DNA of 64,000 nt from Oscillospiraceae bacterium (GCA_031275995.1 JAISNY010000012.1:25650-89649); one strand, 5' to 3'; shown: positions 39,044 through 48,810, numbered from the stretch's first letter. Notes: generated by a model from the sequence alone, not told the origin. Numbers and translations: made by a program.

Positions 39044-39658
39044 ATGGTTGATGTTATTAAGATTCGAAACGTTAAGTTTCCGCGGAAGGCAATTGGTGGC
39101 TATAATCCTGAAGATGTGGATAGGTTTCTCGATGAGGTTCTGGAATCTTTTGAAGCAATAGAATTGCAGAATAAAAATTTACAGATAGAGATTGCTGAGT
39201 TAAACGTTAAGGTTGAGCGTTTTCGCGAAGAAGAGTTGGAAATTCGTCGTGCGATTGTTAACGCGCAGCAGATTGCCGACGCGTCGGTTGTTGACGCGGG
39301 CGTTAAATCTAAGTACATCATAAAAGAGGCTTCTGAGAGAGCTGCTAGGGTTTTATCTGATGCTAGGCGTGACTTCGAAAAAACTTTAGAGGTTTCGCGT
39401 CAGCTTTATAATGCTACCGAACAATTTAAGTGTGATTTGCTTAAAAGTTATGATAAGCAGATTGGGTTGATCAACAGCGTGACTTTCGAAAAATTTGTTG
39501 AGATCGATAATAATTTATTAAAAAATGATGAATTTGCTCAGAAGTTTTGTGAAAAGAATGACTTATTTACGTTTGAGTCGAGGCACACTATTTTTAATGA
39601 GGGAAATGAAGCTAAGTTTTCGGGTGGCACATGCGAAGGGGAGTTTGTGAAAGCTTAG
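39044..39658 (+). CDS. divIVA: DivIVA domain protein
   Basis: IRNVKFPRKAIGGYNPEDVDRFLDEVLESFEAIELQNKNL; coiled coil. Confidence 0.92.
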   Translation: MVDVIKIRNVKFPRKAIGGYNPEDVDRFLDEVLESFEAIELQNKNLQIEIAELNVKVERFREEELEIRRAIVNAQQIADASVVDAGVKSKYIIKEASERAARVLSDARRDFEKTLEVSRQLYNATEQFKCDLLKSYDKQIGLINSVTFEKFVEIDNNLLKNDEFAQKFCEKNDLFTFESRHTIFNEGNEAKFSGGTCEGEFVKA

Positions 39659-39860
39659 AATTCTATTTTAGCAATATGTAATGTTGCAAGTTGACGCTTG
39701 AAAAAACATTGGCGAGATGTTTTATGTTTTGAACATTGGTCCGCTGATGAACTTTTTGACAGTTAAGATTTGTACCAAATCAGATTTAAGATGAAAGCAT
39801 ATTTGATGGACTATGAATCCGAATCGTTTATGGCAGTGTGTATTTTTAGAGGTGATTACA

Positions 39861-42641
39861 GTGTCTGTTGATAAATTTTCTGATAGTTTAAATTTACCCA
39901 AAACCGAATTCAAAATGAAAGCGTGTTTGCCGGAACGCGAGCCAGAAGAGCTTAGATGTTGGCGGGATATAGATGTTTATGCGTTGATGCTTGCAAAAAA
40001 TGCTGGCAAGCCGCTTTACATTTTGCATGACGGTCCGCCCTACGCAAACGGAAATATCCATCTTGGTCATGCGCTTAATAAGGTACTTAAAGATATTATA
40101 GTGAAATTCAAAAATATGACGGGTTTTTGTGCCCCTTTTATTCCTGGTTGGGATACTCATGGACTTCCCACTGAGCTTAAGGCTAAGGCCGAAACAGAAG
40201 ATTATTCTTCTTATTCTGATATTGAATTAAGGAAGGTCTGCAAAAAAACAGCGCTGAGTTTTGTGGATATTCAGCGCGAAAGTTTTAAGCGTTTAGGTGT
40301 TTTTGCCGATTGGGAAAATCCTTATGTTACTCTTAACCCGCAATTTGAAGCCAAACAGATAGAAGTTTTTGCCGAAATGGTGCGCGGCGGAGCTATTTAT
40401 CGCGGACTTAAGCCAGTTTACTGGTGTTCTGTCTGTGAGACTGCGTTGGCTGAAGCCGAAATAGAGTATGGAGAGGATTGGTGTAATTCAATCTTTGTCA
40501 AATTTAAAGTTAGGGACGATAAGGGTTTATTTTATAAAGCTGGAGCTGATCTTTCTAATACCTATTTTGTCATATGGACTACTACGGCGTGGACTTTACC
40601 TGCAAATGTCGCAATATGTTTGAACCCTGACTTCGAATATTCTCTTGTAAGGTGTAAGAGAGAATTTTATCTCATAGCTTCGGCGCTTGTCGAACGGTCT
40701 CTGGATTTAATCGGATGTGGCTCTGATTTTGAAGTAATTGGGAAATTTACTGGTAAAGCGCTTGAAAATATTGAGGTGTTTCATCCGTTTTTAAGTAGAT
40801 TTTCAAAAATTATTCTCGGCGATCATGTCATTTTGGAAAGCGGTACTGGATGTGTTCACACTGCTCCCGGGCACGGGCCGGAAGATTTTGAGGTCTGTGC
40901 TAAATATAAGCTCCCGGTTGTCGTTCCGGTCGATAGCAAGGGAATTCTTACCGAGGAAGCGGGTGTTTTTTCAGGTATCAACATTGATGAAGCTAACGAC
41001 GCGATTATCAAACATTTGAGGGAATCCGGTTTGCTTTTTGCAGAAAAACGTATTAAGCATCAATATCCGCATTGTTGGCGTTGCAAGCATCCCGTGATTT
41101 TTCGTGCGACAAAACAATGGTTTTGCTCTGTGGAAACTTTTAAAGAAAAAGTCATGAAAGAGATTGATAAAGTAACTTGGATTCCGTCGTGGGGCAGAGA
41201 GCGCATTGCAAGCATGGTTCGTGAGCGTTCTGATTGGTGTATTTCACGCCAACGAAAATGGGGCGTTCCGATTCCGGTTTTTTTCTGCAAAAAATGCGGA
41301 GAAGCGCTTTTGGATTTTGGAGTAATGTGTGGTGTTGCCGAAATTTTTTCAGTTGAGGGTTCTGATTCTTGGTATGAAAATCCTCCTGAGCATTTTCTTA
41401 AACAAGGTAATGTATGCAAATGTGGTGCTAAAGAATTTAAGAAAGAAACCGACATAATGGATGTATGGTTCGATTCGGGGGTCACTCATTATGCTGTTTT
41501 ACCAGAAAAACATGCTCAAGCTGATCTTTATTTGGAAGGTTCTGATCAATATAGAGGATGGTTTCAATCTTCGTTATTGACTTCTGTTGCGGTCCATTCA
41601 CGGGCTCCTTATAGAACTGTCTTGACTCATGGTTGGGTTGTCGATGAAGACGGACGCAAGCAATCTAAATCGTTGGGCAACGGGATTGACCCGAAAGATG
41701 TTGTTAATAGGTATGGCGCGGATATTTTAAGGCTTTGGGTAGCTTCTTCGGATTACACTTCGGATGTTAAAATTTCTCAAGAAATTTTAGCGCAAATTAG
41801 TGAATCTTACAGGAAAATAAGGAACACGGCACGATTTATTTTAGGCAATCTTTATGATTTTAATCCTTCTGTTGATTTGGTGGATGTTAAGCAATTCCTT
41901 CCTGTTGACAAATTTATAATTTTAAAGACTAATGAATTGATAAGAAAATGCCATGAAGCATACGATAATTTTGAATTTCATATTGTGTTTCATTCTGTGC
42001 AAAAATTTTGTGTGCTTGATCTTTCGAATTTTTATTTGGATTTAATTAAAGATAGGCTTTATGTTAGCGCGCCTGAAGATTTTGATAGGCGTTCTGCTCA
42101 ATCAGCCCTTTATATAATTGTTTCCTCATTGACAGGAATTTTAGCGCCTATTCTTTCTTTTACTTCGGAGGAAATTTTCGAATTTTTGAATGTTGGGGAG
42201 AAGAGTGTCTTTTGTACCGAGTTTCCTAAACCGGTAGTTCTTGAAGTGAACGAAGGTTTCAAAGCCTATTGGGAAAAACTTATAGCTATAAGTGGCGACA
42301 TAAAAAAGGAATTAGAAGAAGCGCGTAAGAAAAAAATTATAGGTTCTTCTCTTGAAGCAAAAGTTTTAATTTTTTGTGATGATGTTTCTTTAAAATGGAT
42401 TGAAGAGTCGAAAGAAGATATTAAAATGATTTTAATTGTTTCTGAAATTGAAGTTAACCATGATTTGGGCAAAGGTAAAGGTAAAGGTAAAGGTTTAGAA
42501 AATTGGAAGGGAATAGGCGTGGAAGTACAGAGAGCTTCCGGTCGAAAGTGTGAGCGGTGCTGGATGTATGGGATTTTTGAAAATGAGGGGCAAGTACTTT
42601 GCAAAAGGTGCATAGAAGTGCTAGAGCGGCGGCATATTTAA
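39861..42641 (+). CDS. ileS: Isoleucyl-tRNA synthetase
   Basis: LHDGPPYANGNIHLGHALNKVLKDIIVKFK, GWDTHGLPTELKA, DGRKQSKSLGNGIDP, C-terminal CERCWMYG zinc motif. Confidence 0.97.
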   Translation: MSVDKFSDSLNLPKTEFKMKACLPEREPEELRCWRDIDVYALMLAKNAGKPLYILHDGPPYANGNIHLGHALNKVLKDIIVKFKNMTGFCAPFIPGWDTHGLPTELKAKAETEDYSSYSDIELRKVCKKTALSFVDIQRESFKRLGVFADWENPYVTLNPQFEAKQIEVFAEMVRGGAIYRGLKPVYWCSVCETALAEAEIEYGEDWCNSIFVKFKVRDDKGLFYKAGADLSNTYFVIWTTTAWTLPANVAICLNPDFEYSLVRCKREFYLIASALVERSLDLIGCGSDFEVIGKFTGKALENIEVFHPFLSRFSKIILGDHVILESGTGCVHTAPGHGPEDFEVCAKYKLPVVVPVDSKGILTEEAGVFSGINIDEANDAIIKHLRESGLLFAEKRIKHQYPHCWRCKHPVIFRATKQWFCSVETFKEKVMKEIDKVTWIPSWGRERIASMVRERSDWCISRQRKWGVPIPVFFCKKCGEALLDFGVMCGVAEIFSVEGSDSWYENPPEHFLKQGNVCKCGAKEFKKETDIMDVWFDSGVTHYAVLPEKHAQADLYLEGSDQYRGWFQSSLLTSVAVHSRAPYRTVLTHGWVVDEDGRKQSKSLGNGIDPKDVVNRYGADILRLWVASSDYTSDVKISQEILAQISESYRKIRNTARFILGNLYDFNPSVDLVDVKQFLPVDKFIILKTNELIRKCHEAYDNFEFHIVFHSVQKFCVLDLSNFYLDLIKDRLYVSAPEDFDRRSAQSALYIIVSSLTGILAPILSFTSEEIFEFLNVGEKSVFCTEFPKPVVLEVNEGFKAYWEKLIAISGDIKKELEEARKKKIIGSSLEAKVLIFCDDVSLKWIEESKEDIKMILIVSEIEVNHDLGKGKGKGKGLENWKGIGVEVQRASGRKCERCWMYGIFENEGQVLCKRCIEVLERRHI
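42468..42494 (+). repeat. Hexanucleotide tandem repeat GGYAAA inside ileS encoding (GK)4
   Basis: GGCAAAGGTAAAGGTAAAGGTAAAGGT. Confidence 0.95.
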
Positions 42642-43051
42642 GTGCTGCTTTGTTGATTTTAGTTGACGAATTTATAAAGTTTTGGTTATTTTTTAACTTA
42701 AAGCGCAGTGTGGATTTTAAATTTTTGTTTTTGAAATTTACGTACGTTGAAAATCGCGGGATTGCTTTTGGAGTATTTAAAAGAGATGCATTGAGTCTTT
42801 GTTTAATTTTTTTTGTGGTTTTGTTTTTTTTAAGATCAAAACTTTTTGATAATGTTCCGGCTATATTTATGGTTGCGGGAGCTTTTGGGAACTTAATAGA
42901 CAGAATTTCTTACGGATTTGTAATAGATTATATAAGTTTATCTTTTTTGCCCATTGTTTTTAACATTTCGGATATTTCTATATTTTTTGGAACTCTTTTT
43001 GTGGCTTTAAGTTATTACTTGTGTCGTAAAAAATTTTTCGTTAAAAGATAG
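42599..43051 (+). CDS. lspA: Lipoprotein signal peptidase
   Basis: VENRGIAFGVF, GAFGNLIDRISYGFVIDYI, FNISDISIFFG. Confidence 0.92.
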   Translation: MQKVHRSARAAAYLSAALLILVDEFIKFWLFFNLKRSVDFKFLFLKFTYVENRGIAFGVFKRDALSLCLIFFVVLFFLRSKLFDNVPAIFMVAGAFGNLIDRISYGFVIDYISLSFLPIVFNISDISIFFGTLFVALSYYLCRKKFFVKR

Positions 43052-43084
43052 ACATTGTTAAAAATTTTCGCAAATAACGAAATT

Positions 43085-43600
43085 AAGTGCCCCAAATGCT
43101 TAGTAAATTTCCCGCTATCTCAAGTTTTTCCTCGGCTTTGCCTATATCATACTGCTGCTTTCTAATTGGCTTCCTTGTGTTTTTTTGCTAACATCACCAT
43201 TTTTCTCTTTGCTCAGCGTCTTTAAAAATCTGAGCCGTTCGCTCCATTTATCACTTTGGGAAGTTTCAATAATTCTAACGTGTTAACTTGCATCAAATAT
43301 GTGAATGCTTAATCGATTTTTATCATACAGATGATATCTATAAAAATAATTTTTTGTCTTCTTTTATCAAATTATGTCTCGTTGAACTCGATTTTAGTGA
43401 TTTTATCTGAAACTACATTTTTTCTGCTGAGCGTCTTAATATTTCCACATTCTTCTTGTATAGGTTAGTTGCATTTTTTGCATGTATATCTTTGTTTCCC
43501 GTGCCTTAAAAATCCGCGTTTCCAACGCAGTTCACTTTAACGTCTTGGGCATTTGTTAATTCTGATCATCTCGTGATTAGTTTTCCTCTTTTTTACTTTT
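43085..43600 (-). pseudogene. Decayed transposase / IS remnant
   Basis: Minus-strand frame reads INKCPRR*SELRWKRGFLRHGKQRYTCKKCN* (zinc-ribbon transposase N-terminus pattern) with stops throughout; no intact ORF. Confidence 0.4.
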
Positions 43601-43680
43601 TTATTTGTATACTTCAGTGCACTGCCGAGCCAGTACAGACTTGACATTTCAATTCATTTTATGTTACACTGACGCAATAA

Positions 43681-44619
43681 GTGTTTCAATTGGATCATAA
43701 TGAGGAGGTTAGATTTGGTTTGGGTTCTGTTTGTTATTTTTTGAAAGAGGGTTTCAGAAATGTTTGGATGAATGGGTTTATGTCGGTCGCTTCGATTTTG
43801 GTCATGGTTTGCTGTTTTTTATTTATCGGTGTTTCTTTTTTTGTTTCTGAAAATATAAAATCTACTTTAAAAACGATTGAAGGACAAAATAGCATAACGA
43901 TTTATCTCAATTCCAATTTGCCAAAAGAAGAGTGCATGAGTATTGAAGAAGAAATTTTAAAAATCCCCAATATTTCTTCTTGCAGCTTTTATTCCAAAGA
44001 AGACGCGATGAAGGAATACGAGGGCCTTTTGGGTGAGAAAGTCGCTGATTTTTTTCAAGGCGAGGGGAATCCCTTGCCGGATGCCTATCATGTTACCATG
44101 AGTAGTTTTGATGAGTACGATTTAACGGTTGAGGGTTTGAAGAACATCAAAGGCGTTGAGGCCATCAGCGATCGCAGCGAAATGGCTAAACGCCTTTCTA
44201 ATTTTAAGAAAATTGTAGAAATTATAAGCTTTTGGGTCGTTATATCGCTAAGTGCAATTTCATTTTTGATAATATCAAACACAATAAGGATTACGCTACA
44301 CAATAGAAGATTCGAAATTAGCATAATGAAATCGATTGGAGCAACTGATTATTTCGTGCGCTTACCGTTTGTTGTTGAAGGCATAGTTATAGGGGTTATA
44401 TCCGCAGCAATTTCATGTTTGATATTAGACATTATATATGCTCAAATTTTGAACATAATAGTCAGCATAGCTCCCTTTCGAGTTGTTCCTTTTGGTTTAT
44501 TTTCAAAAAAAATATTCATAATTTTCACCACTACTGGATTAATTTTCGGTGGCTTGGGCGGAGGCATCTCAGTTGGAAGGTATTTGAAAAAAGAGGGTGG
44601 AAAAGTTGCTGTGTGGTAA
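43681..44619 (+). CDS. ftsX: Cell division protein FtsX (likely start TTG at 43720)
   Basis: FLKEGFRNVWMNGFMSVASILVMVCCFLFIG; RRFEISIMKSIGATDYFVRLPFVVEG; GAGGAGG SD before 43720. Confidence 0.93.
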   Translation: MFQLDHNEEVRFGLGSVCYFLKEGFRNVWMNGFMSVASILVMVCCFLFIGVSFFVSENIKSTLKTIEGQNSITIYLNSNLPKEECMSIEEEILKIPNISSCSFYSKEDAMKEYEGLLGEKVADFFQGEGNPLPDAYHVTMSSFDEYDLTVEGLKNIKGVEAISDRSEMAKRLSNFKKIVEIISFWVVISLSAISFLIISNTIRITLHNRRFEISIMKSIGATDYFVRLPFVVEGIVIGVISAAISCLILDIIYAQILNIIVSIAPFRVVPFGLFSKKIFIIFTTTGLIFGGLGGGISVGRYLKKEGGKVAVW

Positions 44620-45730
44620 CAATGTTAGTAGAGCCTTGGGTATAATTTTTGCTACGATATGTGTTTTTACTCCTGATATCAGAGCTGAAATTCCGTATGT
44701 TGATATATTGAACGAACGCAAAAATGAAGTTCTTTCAGAACGAAGAAAAAACAGACAAGAAATGGCAAAACAGAGAGCGGCTCAAGTTTCTTTTCGCATA
44801 AATATTGCAAAAAGGGAAGGTGAAATAGATTTTCTTAACCGCTCCGTGTTTGATCTGAAAAACAAAATAGAACAAGGCAAATCGGAAATTGTTCAGCTTG
44901 AACTTAGAATTGCGCAAAACGTTGGAATTTTACGCGGATGTTTAACTTCGGTTTATCATGCTGAAAATCCAAGTGTGGCCGATATCATTTTGGTGTCACG
45001 TAATCTTGGCGATTTTCTTGATAAAGCTGAACTTGCACGTTTTTTTAGTTTGAAAATTTCAAGTACTATTGATGAAATTAATCGGAGCATCGAACATGCA
45101 GAGCAAATCAAAATAAAAAACGAAAAACGTGTTGAAAAAATTGCTCAACGGAAGGTTGAGCTCGCAAAAAAGCGTGATGAATTGAGTGAATTGTTAGAGG
45201 GATGTCTGGAAGCACAAGAATCTCTTAATCAAGAATTTGACGAAAGCGATGCAGAACTCAGAAAGATTGAAAAAGAACTTGAAGAATATAATTCCAGATA
45301 TTTGCCCGGAGAAAGTTTTTCTGGTGAAAAGCCTAAGCTTGCTTGGCCGGTTCACGGTTTTAGTTACATATCGTCAGGATTCGATGACATGGTCGGGCGC
45401 AGATCGAAACACTGTGCAATCGATATAGCAGGACGCGGAATTTACGGCGCAAAAGTTTCAGCTGCTGCGAAGGGGAAAGTCATTAAGGCTTCTGCAGGCA
45501 CTTACGGCGGCGGTTATGGTACTTTTGTAATAATTGATCATGGAAGCGGTTATGTTACTATCTACGCACATATGAGTGGAATAGCAGTAAAGCTGGGTGA
45601 GAGCGTGAAACAAGGCCAAACTTTAGGCTGGGTAGGAAGCACCGGATTTTCCACCGGGCCTCATCTCCATTTTGAATTTCGTCATAATAATTCAAAAATA
45701 AATCCACTTCAATCGATGGCAAAACGGTAA
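44597..45730 (+). CDS. Secreted coiled-coil M23 peptidase (EnvC/murein hydrolase activator-like)
   Basis: Signal peptide; coiled coil; HCAIDIAGRGIYGAKVSAAAKGKVI, YVTIYAHMSGIAVKLGESVKQGQTLGWVGSTGFSTGPHLHFEF. Confidence 0.92.
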   Translation: MEKLLCGNNVSRALGIIFATICVFTPDIRAEIPYVDILNERKNEVLSERRKNRQEMAKQRAAQVSFRINIAKREGEIDFLNRSVFDLKNKIEQGKSEIVQLELRIAQNVGILRGCLTSVYHAENPSVADIILVSRNLGDFLDKAELARFFSLKISSTIDEINRSIEHAEQIKIKNEKRVEKIAQRKVELAKKRDELSELLEGCLEAQESLNQEFDESDAELRKIEKELEEYNSRYLPGESFSGEKPKLAWPVHGFSYISSGFDDMVGRRSKHCAIDIAGRGIYGAKVSAAAKGKVIKASAGTYGGGYGTFVIIDHGSGYVTIYAHMSGIAVKLGESVKQGQTLGWVGSTGFSTGPHLHFEFRHNNSKINPLQSMAKR

Positions 45731-45742
45731 CGCTGAGCGACA

Positions 45743-46360
45743 TCAAAATTTAGATTTACTCTTGGCAATTTTCATCCTCACGAATTCTTCTCTCTCTTTT
45801 TCTTCAAGATTAATTACGATATTTTTGATATTTTTTTTGAAGTCTGGAATTACTAAATTTTTAAGCGCATTAGTTCGTTTTTTTATTTTTTTTATCATAT
45901 TAGCTATACTGAAAATACCACTTTCAACCTCAGCATATTTTATAGTCAGTTTTTTTACCTCCAAGAATTTAAGATAGGCTTCATCAAGTAGGGAATCTGA
46001 ATCGTATAAACTATAGGGAACAGCGTTTGACCCCGAGGAATCCTTGAGCGAAAGTGCAGGAAGTTCAATACCCATTACGCTGTGAAAAAAACAATCTAAA
46101 CCGACTTCCTCGCTCACGCCCATAGCAACTTCTGAACACAGACCTATTGAAATATTCGCCTCCTGCAATGCTTTATAGGCCTGATTATAGGCTTCTGAAA
46201 TTTTTTTCCCAAGTTCTATCACCCTGCCATGGAGCAACATCATTTCTTGCATAAGAACGGTTTTTTTTCTATCTAACATATTGTAACCTAGATCAGCAAA
46301 CGCAAGAGAACGCTTCGTTGCCGAAAGATTAGCTTTATTAACACCAAGTTGAATCTGCAA
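45743..46360 (-). CDS. atpD: V-type ATP synthase subunit D
   Basis: QLGVNKANLSATKRSLAFADLGYNMLDRKKTVLMQEMM; C-terminal RTNALKNLVIPDFKKNIKNIVINLEEKEREEFVRMKIAK. Confidence 0.9.
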   Translation of the reverse strand: MQIQLGVNKANLSATKRSLAFADLGYNMLDRKKTVLMQEMMLLHGRVIELGKKISEAYNQAYKALQEANISIGLCSEVAMGVSEEVGLDCFFHSVMGIELPALSLKDSSGSNAVPYSLYDSDSLLDEAYLKFLEVKKLTIKYAEVESGIFSIANMIKKIKKRTNALKNLVIPDFKKNIKNIVINLEEKEREEFVRMKIAKSKSKF

Positions 46361-46545
46361 TTAAAACGCCTCTTTAACATATCAATCTCTTGATACTATA
46401 GCTTTTAAATAAAAAAGCAGTCAAATCCCTTAACAAGGAAAATTAATTTGCGCTTATTATAAAACTACATTTTACTTTTTTAATTTTCCGCATTTTGGTG
46501 CATTTTATTTTGTTATTCATGAAAATATTTTGACGATGCAAACTT

Positions 46546-47808
46546 TTAATCCAAAACCATAATCTTCGAAAATACTCTAAAACCCAATTTTTCAAAAGTT
46601 TGGGTATACTCATTAAAATCTTTAACTTTCATTTTTTCGGTTATTAGAAATTCTTCTGTGTTATCCTTTTGAAAACGGATGTAAAATGGCGCTTCGAAAT
46701 CTTCAAAATCGTTTAAAATGTCTTTATTGTTTGAATCCTCCCAATAAACTTTTTTAAGAGCTTTAGAATTATTTATGCAGCCGATAACATCAGAAACAAC
46801 AGCACTCGCGGTTGGCATTTTTCCTGCACCCTTGCCGTAAAGCAGAACTGCACCAGTGCAATCGCCATCAACCAAAACTGCATTAAAAACATCGTTTACA
46901 ATCGAGAGCGGATTTGAATATGATACAAGCATGGGAACAACAAAAGTTGAAATTTTGTCATTTTCTTCTTTTTTGGCATATCCGATAAGTTTTATCACAT
47001 AACCTAAATTTTTAGCGTGTTCCACGTCTTCAGATGAAATTTTAGTAATACCCTCGGCGTGAACATTTTTAGGATAAATATGTTTGCCATAAGCAATTGA
47101 AGCTAAAATGCAGATTTTATTTCTTGCATCTAACCCTTCAACATCGGCAGTTGGATCGGACTCGGCATAACCGAGTTCTTGTGCGATTTTAAGAACACTT
47201 TCAAAACTTAAGTTTTCATTAATCATTTTTGTAAGCATGAAATTAGTGGTGCCATTTAAGATTCCGCAAATTTGCTTGATATTGTTTGCATTTAAAGAGC
47301 TAATCATCGGCTCAATTATCGGAATTCCTCCACCAACACTTGCTTCGAATCTGAAACTCAAGTTATTGTATGCTGCAATTTTTAAAAGTTCAGCACCGTG
47401 CGTCGCAACCAACTCTTTGTTTGGGGTAACCACATCTTTGCCATTTTCAAGGCTTCGTTTCACATAATCGTATGCCGGGTCAAGACCGCCCATAGATTCT
47501 ACAATAATTTTGATTTCTGGATCGTTTAAAATTGCTTCGAAATCAGAAGTGAATACGTTGCTATTATTTAAGAGTTCGGTATGACTGCCACGCACAAAAA
47601 TTTTCTTAACTTTAACTTGTTTACCTGATGATTTCTCGATTCTTTCAAAATTGTTGTCTACAATTTCTTTAACACCTGAACCAACCGTACCATAGCCTAA
47701 GATAGCAATGTTTACTGTTTCTTTTTGAGATTCGGCATTTACGGAAACAAAACTTATAAAACAAATCATTACCAGAAACAAAATCGGGAGATTTTTGAAA
47801 AATTTCAT
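46546..47808 (-). CDS. hom: Homoserine dehydrogenase with N-terminal signal peptide
   Basis: MKFFKNLPILFLVMICFISFVSVNAESQ leader, then VNIAILGYGTVGSGV..., VVTPNKELVATHG, ASVGGGIPIIEPM, DVEGLDARNKICILASIAYG. Confidence 0.92.
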   Translation of the reverse strand: MKFFKNLPILFLVMICFISFVSVNAESQKETVNIAILGYGTVGSGVKEIVDNNFERIEKSSGKQVKVKKIFVRGSHTELLNNSNVFTSDFEAILNDPEIKIIVESMGGLDPAYDYVKRSLENGKDVVTPNKELVATHGAELLKIAAYNNLSFRFEASVGGGIPIIEPMISSLNANNIKQICGILNGTTNFMLTKMINENLSFESVLKIAQELGYAESDPTADVEGLDARNKICILASIAYGKHIYPKNVHAEGITKISSEDVEHAKNLGYVIKLIGYAKKEENDKISTFVVPMLVSYSNPLSIVNDVFNAVLVDGDCTGAVLLYGKGAGKMPTASAVVSDVIGCINNSKALKKVYWEDSNNKDILNDFEDFEAPFYIRFQKDNTEEFLITEKMKVKDFNEYTQTFEKLGFRVFSKIMVLD

Positions 47809-47832
47809 TAAATCAAATCCTTTTTAAATTAT

Positions 47833-48540
47833 TTATTCTACTGGAAAATCAAAATAGGTCTTCGGGTGAGGTTCGTCTTTAAGTGTGTAGTGCCACCATT
47901 CGTATAGATAGGGCGTGAATCCTGCATTTTCCATAGCCGTTTTTAAAATATTTCTATTTGCTGTTTGTTCTTTGGTTATCAAATTTGTACCATGATGAGA
48001 ACTTTCTCCAAGATAATCAAATGACGTACCCATATCAACTTCTTTTCCAGTTTTCATATCCAATATAGTAAGATCGACTGTGCTGCCTCGAGAATGTCCT
48101 GAATTCTCTGCGATGCATCCAAGTTTAAATAATTCACTTTTGTCTACATTAGGATAAAAATACTCCTTCATTCGTACATCTGAAGTATCTTCTGCCCATC
48201 TTAAAAAATGGCGAACCGCTGTTTGGGGCCTATAAGCATCCCAAACCTTGATACAATATCCCCTCTGTTTTAGTTCATCACTTGCCGATTTTAGGGCGCT
48301 TGCAGCCTTTTCTGAAAGTATGGCTTTAGGCTCATTATAACCATCAATTCTTTCGCCTACAAAATTATAAGTGCCAAAATATCTTGGCTCTAAAATGACA
48401 TCTTGAACTATGTCGGTCACATAAACAAAGTCTTCAGGAAGTGCATAAGCAATGGTTATATTAAAACTAAAGACAAAAAGAAAATCTATCAAAATTCTTG
48501 CTAAACATTGTTTTATTTTGTGTTTGTTTGGTCGATTCAT
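47833..48540 (-). CDS. ddpX: Exported D-alanyl-D-alanine dipeptidase (VanX/DdpX type)
   Basis: IKVWDAYRPQTAVRHFLRWAED, NSGHSRGSTVDLTILD, EWWHYTLKDE; hydrophobic N-terminal leader. Confidence 0.9.
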   Translation of the reverse strand: MNRPNKHKIKQCLARILIDFLFVFSFNITIAYALPEDFVYVTDIVQDVILEPRYFGTYNFVGERIDGYNEPKAILSEKAASALKSASDELKQRGYCIKVWDAYRPQTAVRHFLRWAEDTSDVRMKEYFYPNVDKSELFKLGCIAENSGHSRGSTVDLTILDMKTGKEVDMGTSFDYLGESSHHGTNLITKEQTANRNILKTAMENAGFTPYLYEWWHYTLKDEPHPKTYFDFPVE

Positions 48541-48656
48541 TTTTTATACCCTCCATCCTATTATGCTCTTATGCTCTCGATCCTAAAGAAATTCTACTTT
48601 TTTCGCTATGGAGCCAGGTCTCTCTGATGTGTCAAAAAAGGCAAAATAAAATCTGC
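48507..48656. repeat. Tandem repeat copy 1 (~150 bp; covers the ddpX first codons and upstream region)
   Basis: Near-identical to 48659-48810. Confidence 0.97.
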
Positions 48657-48658
48657 AG

Positions 48659-48810
48659 ATTGTTTTATTTTGTATTTGTTTGCTCGATTCATTTTTTATA
48701 CCTTCCATCCTATTATGCTCTTATACTCTCGATCCTAAAGAAATTCTACTTTTTTCGCTATGGAGCCAGGTCTCTCTGATGTGTCAAAATAAAGGCAAAA
48801 TAAAATCTGC
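48659..48810. repeat. Tandem repeat copy 2 (~152 bp)
   Basis: Offset of 152 bp from copy 1; only a few substitutions and a 2-bp indel. Confidence 0.97.

Noticed and set aside
39660-39860. T-box riboswitch expected upstream of ileS (and of valS, alaS)
   Set aside because: No TGGNACCGCG-type T-box sequence or antiterminator found upstream of any of the three tRNA synthetase genes.
41060-41485. 141-aa minus-strand ORF inside ileS
   Set aside because: Antisense to conserved ileS catalytic sequence; no SD or family support.
48498-48779. 93-aa plus-strand ORF with internal repeats
   Set aside because: Arises from the tandem-duplicated ddpX 5' region read antisense; no SD.
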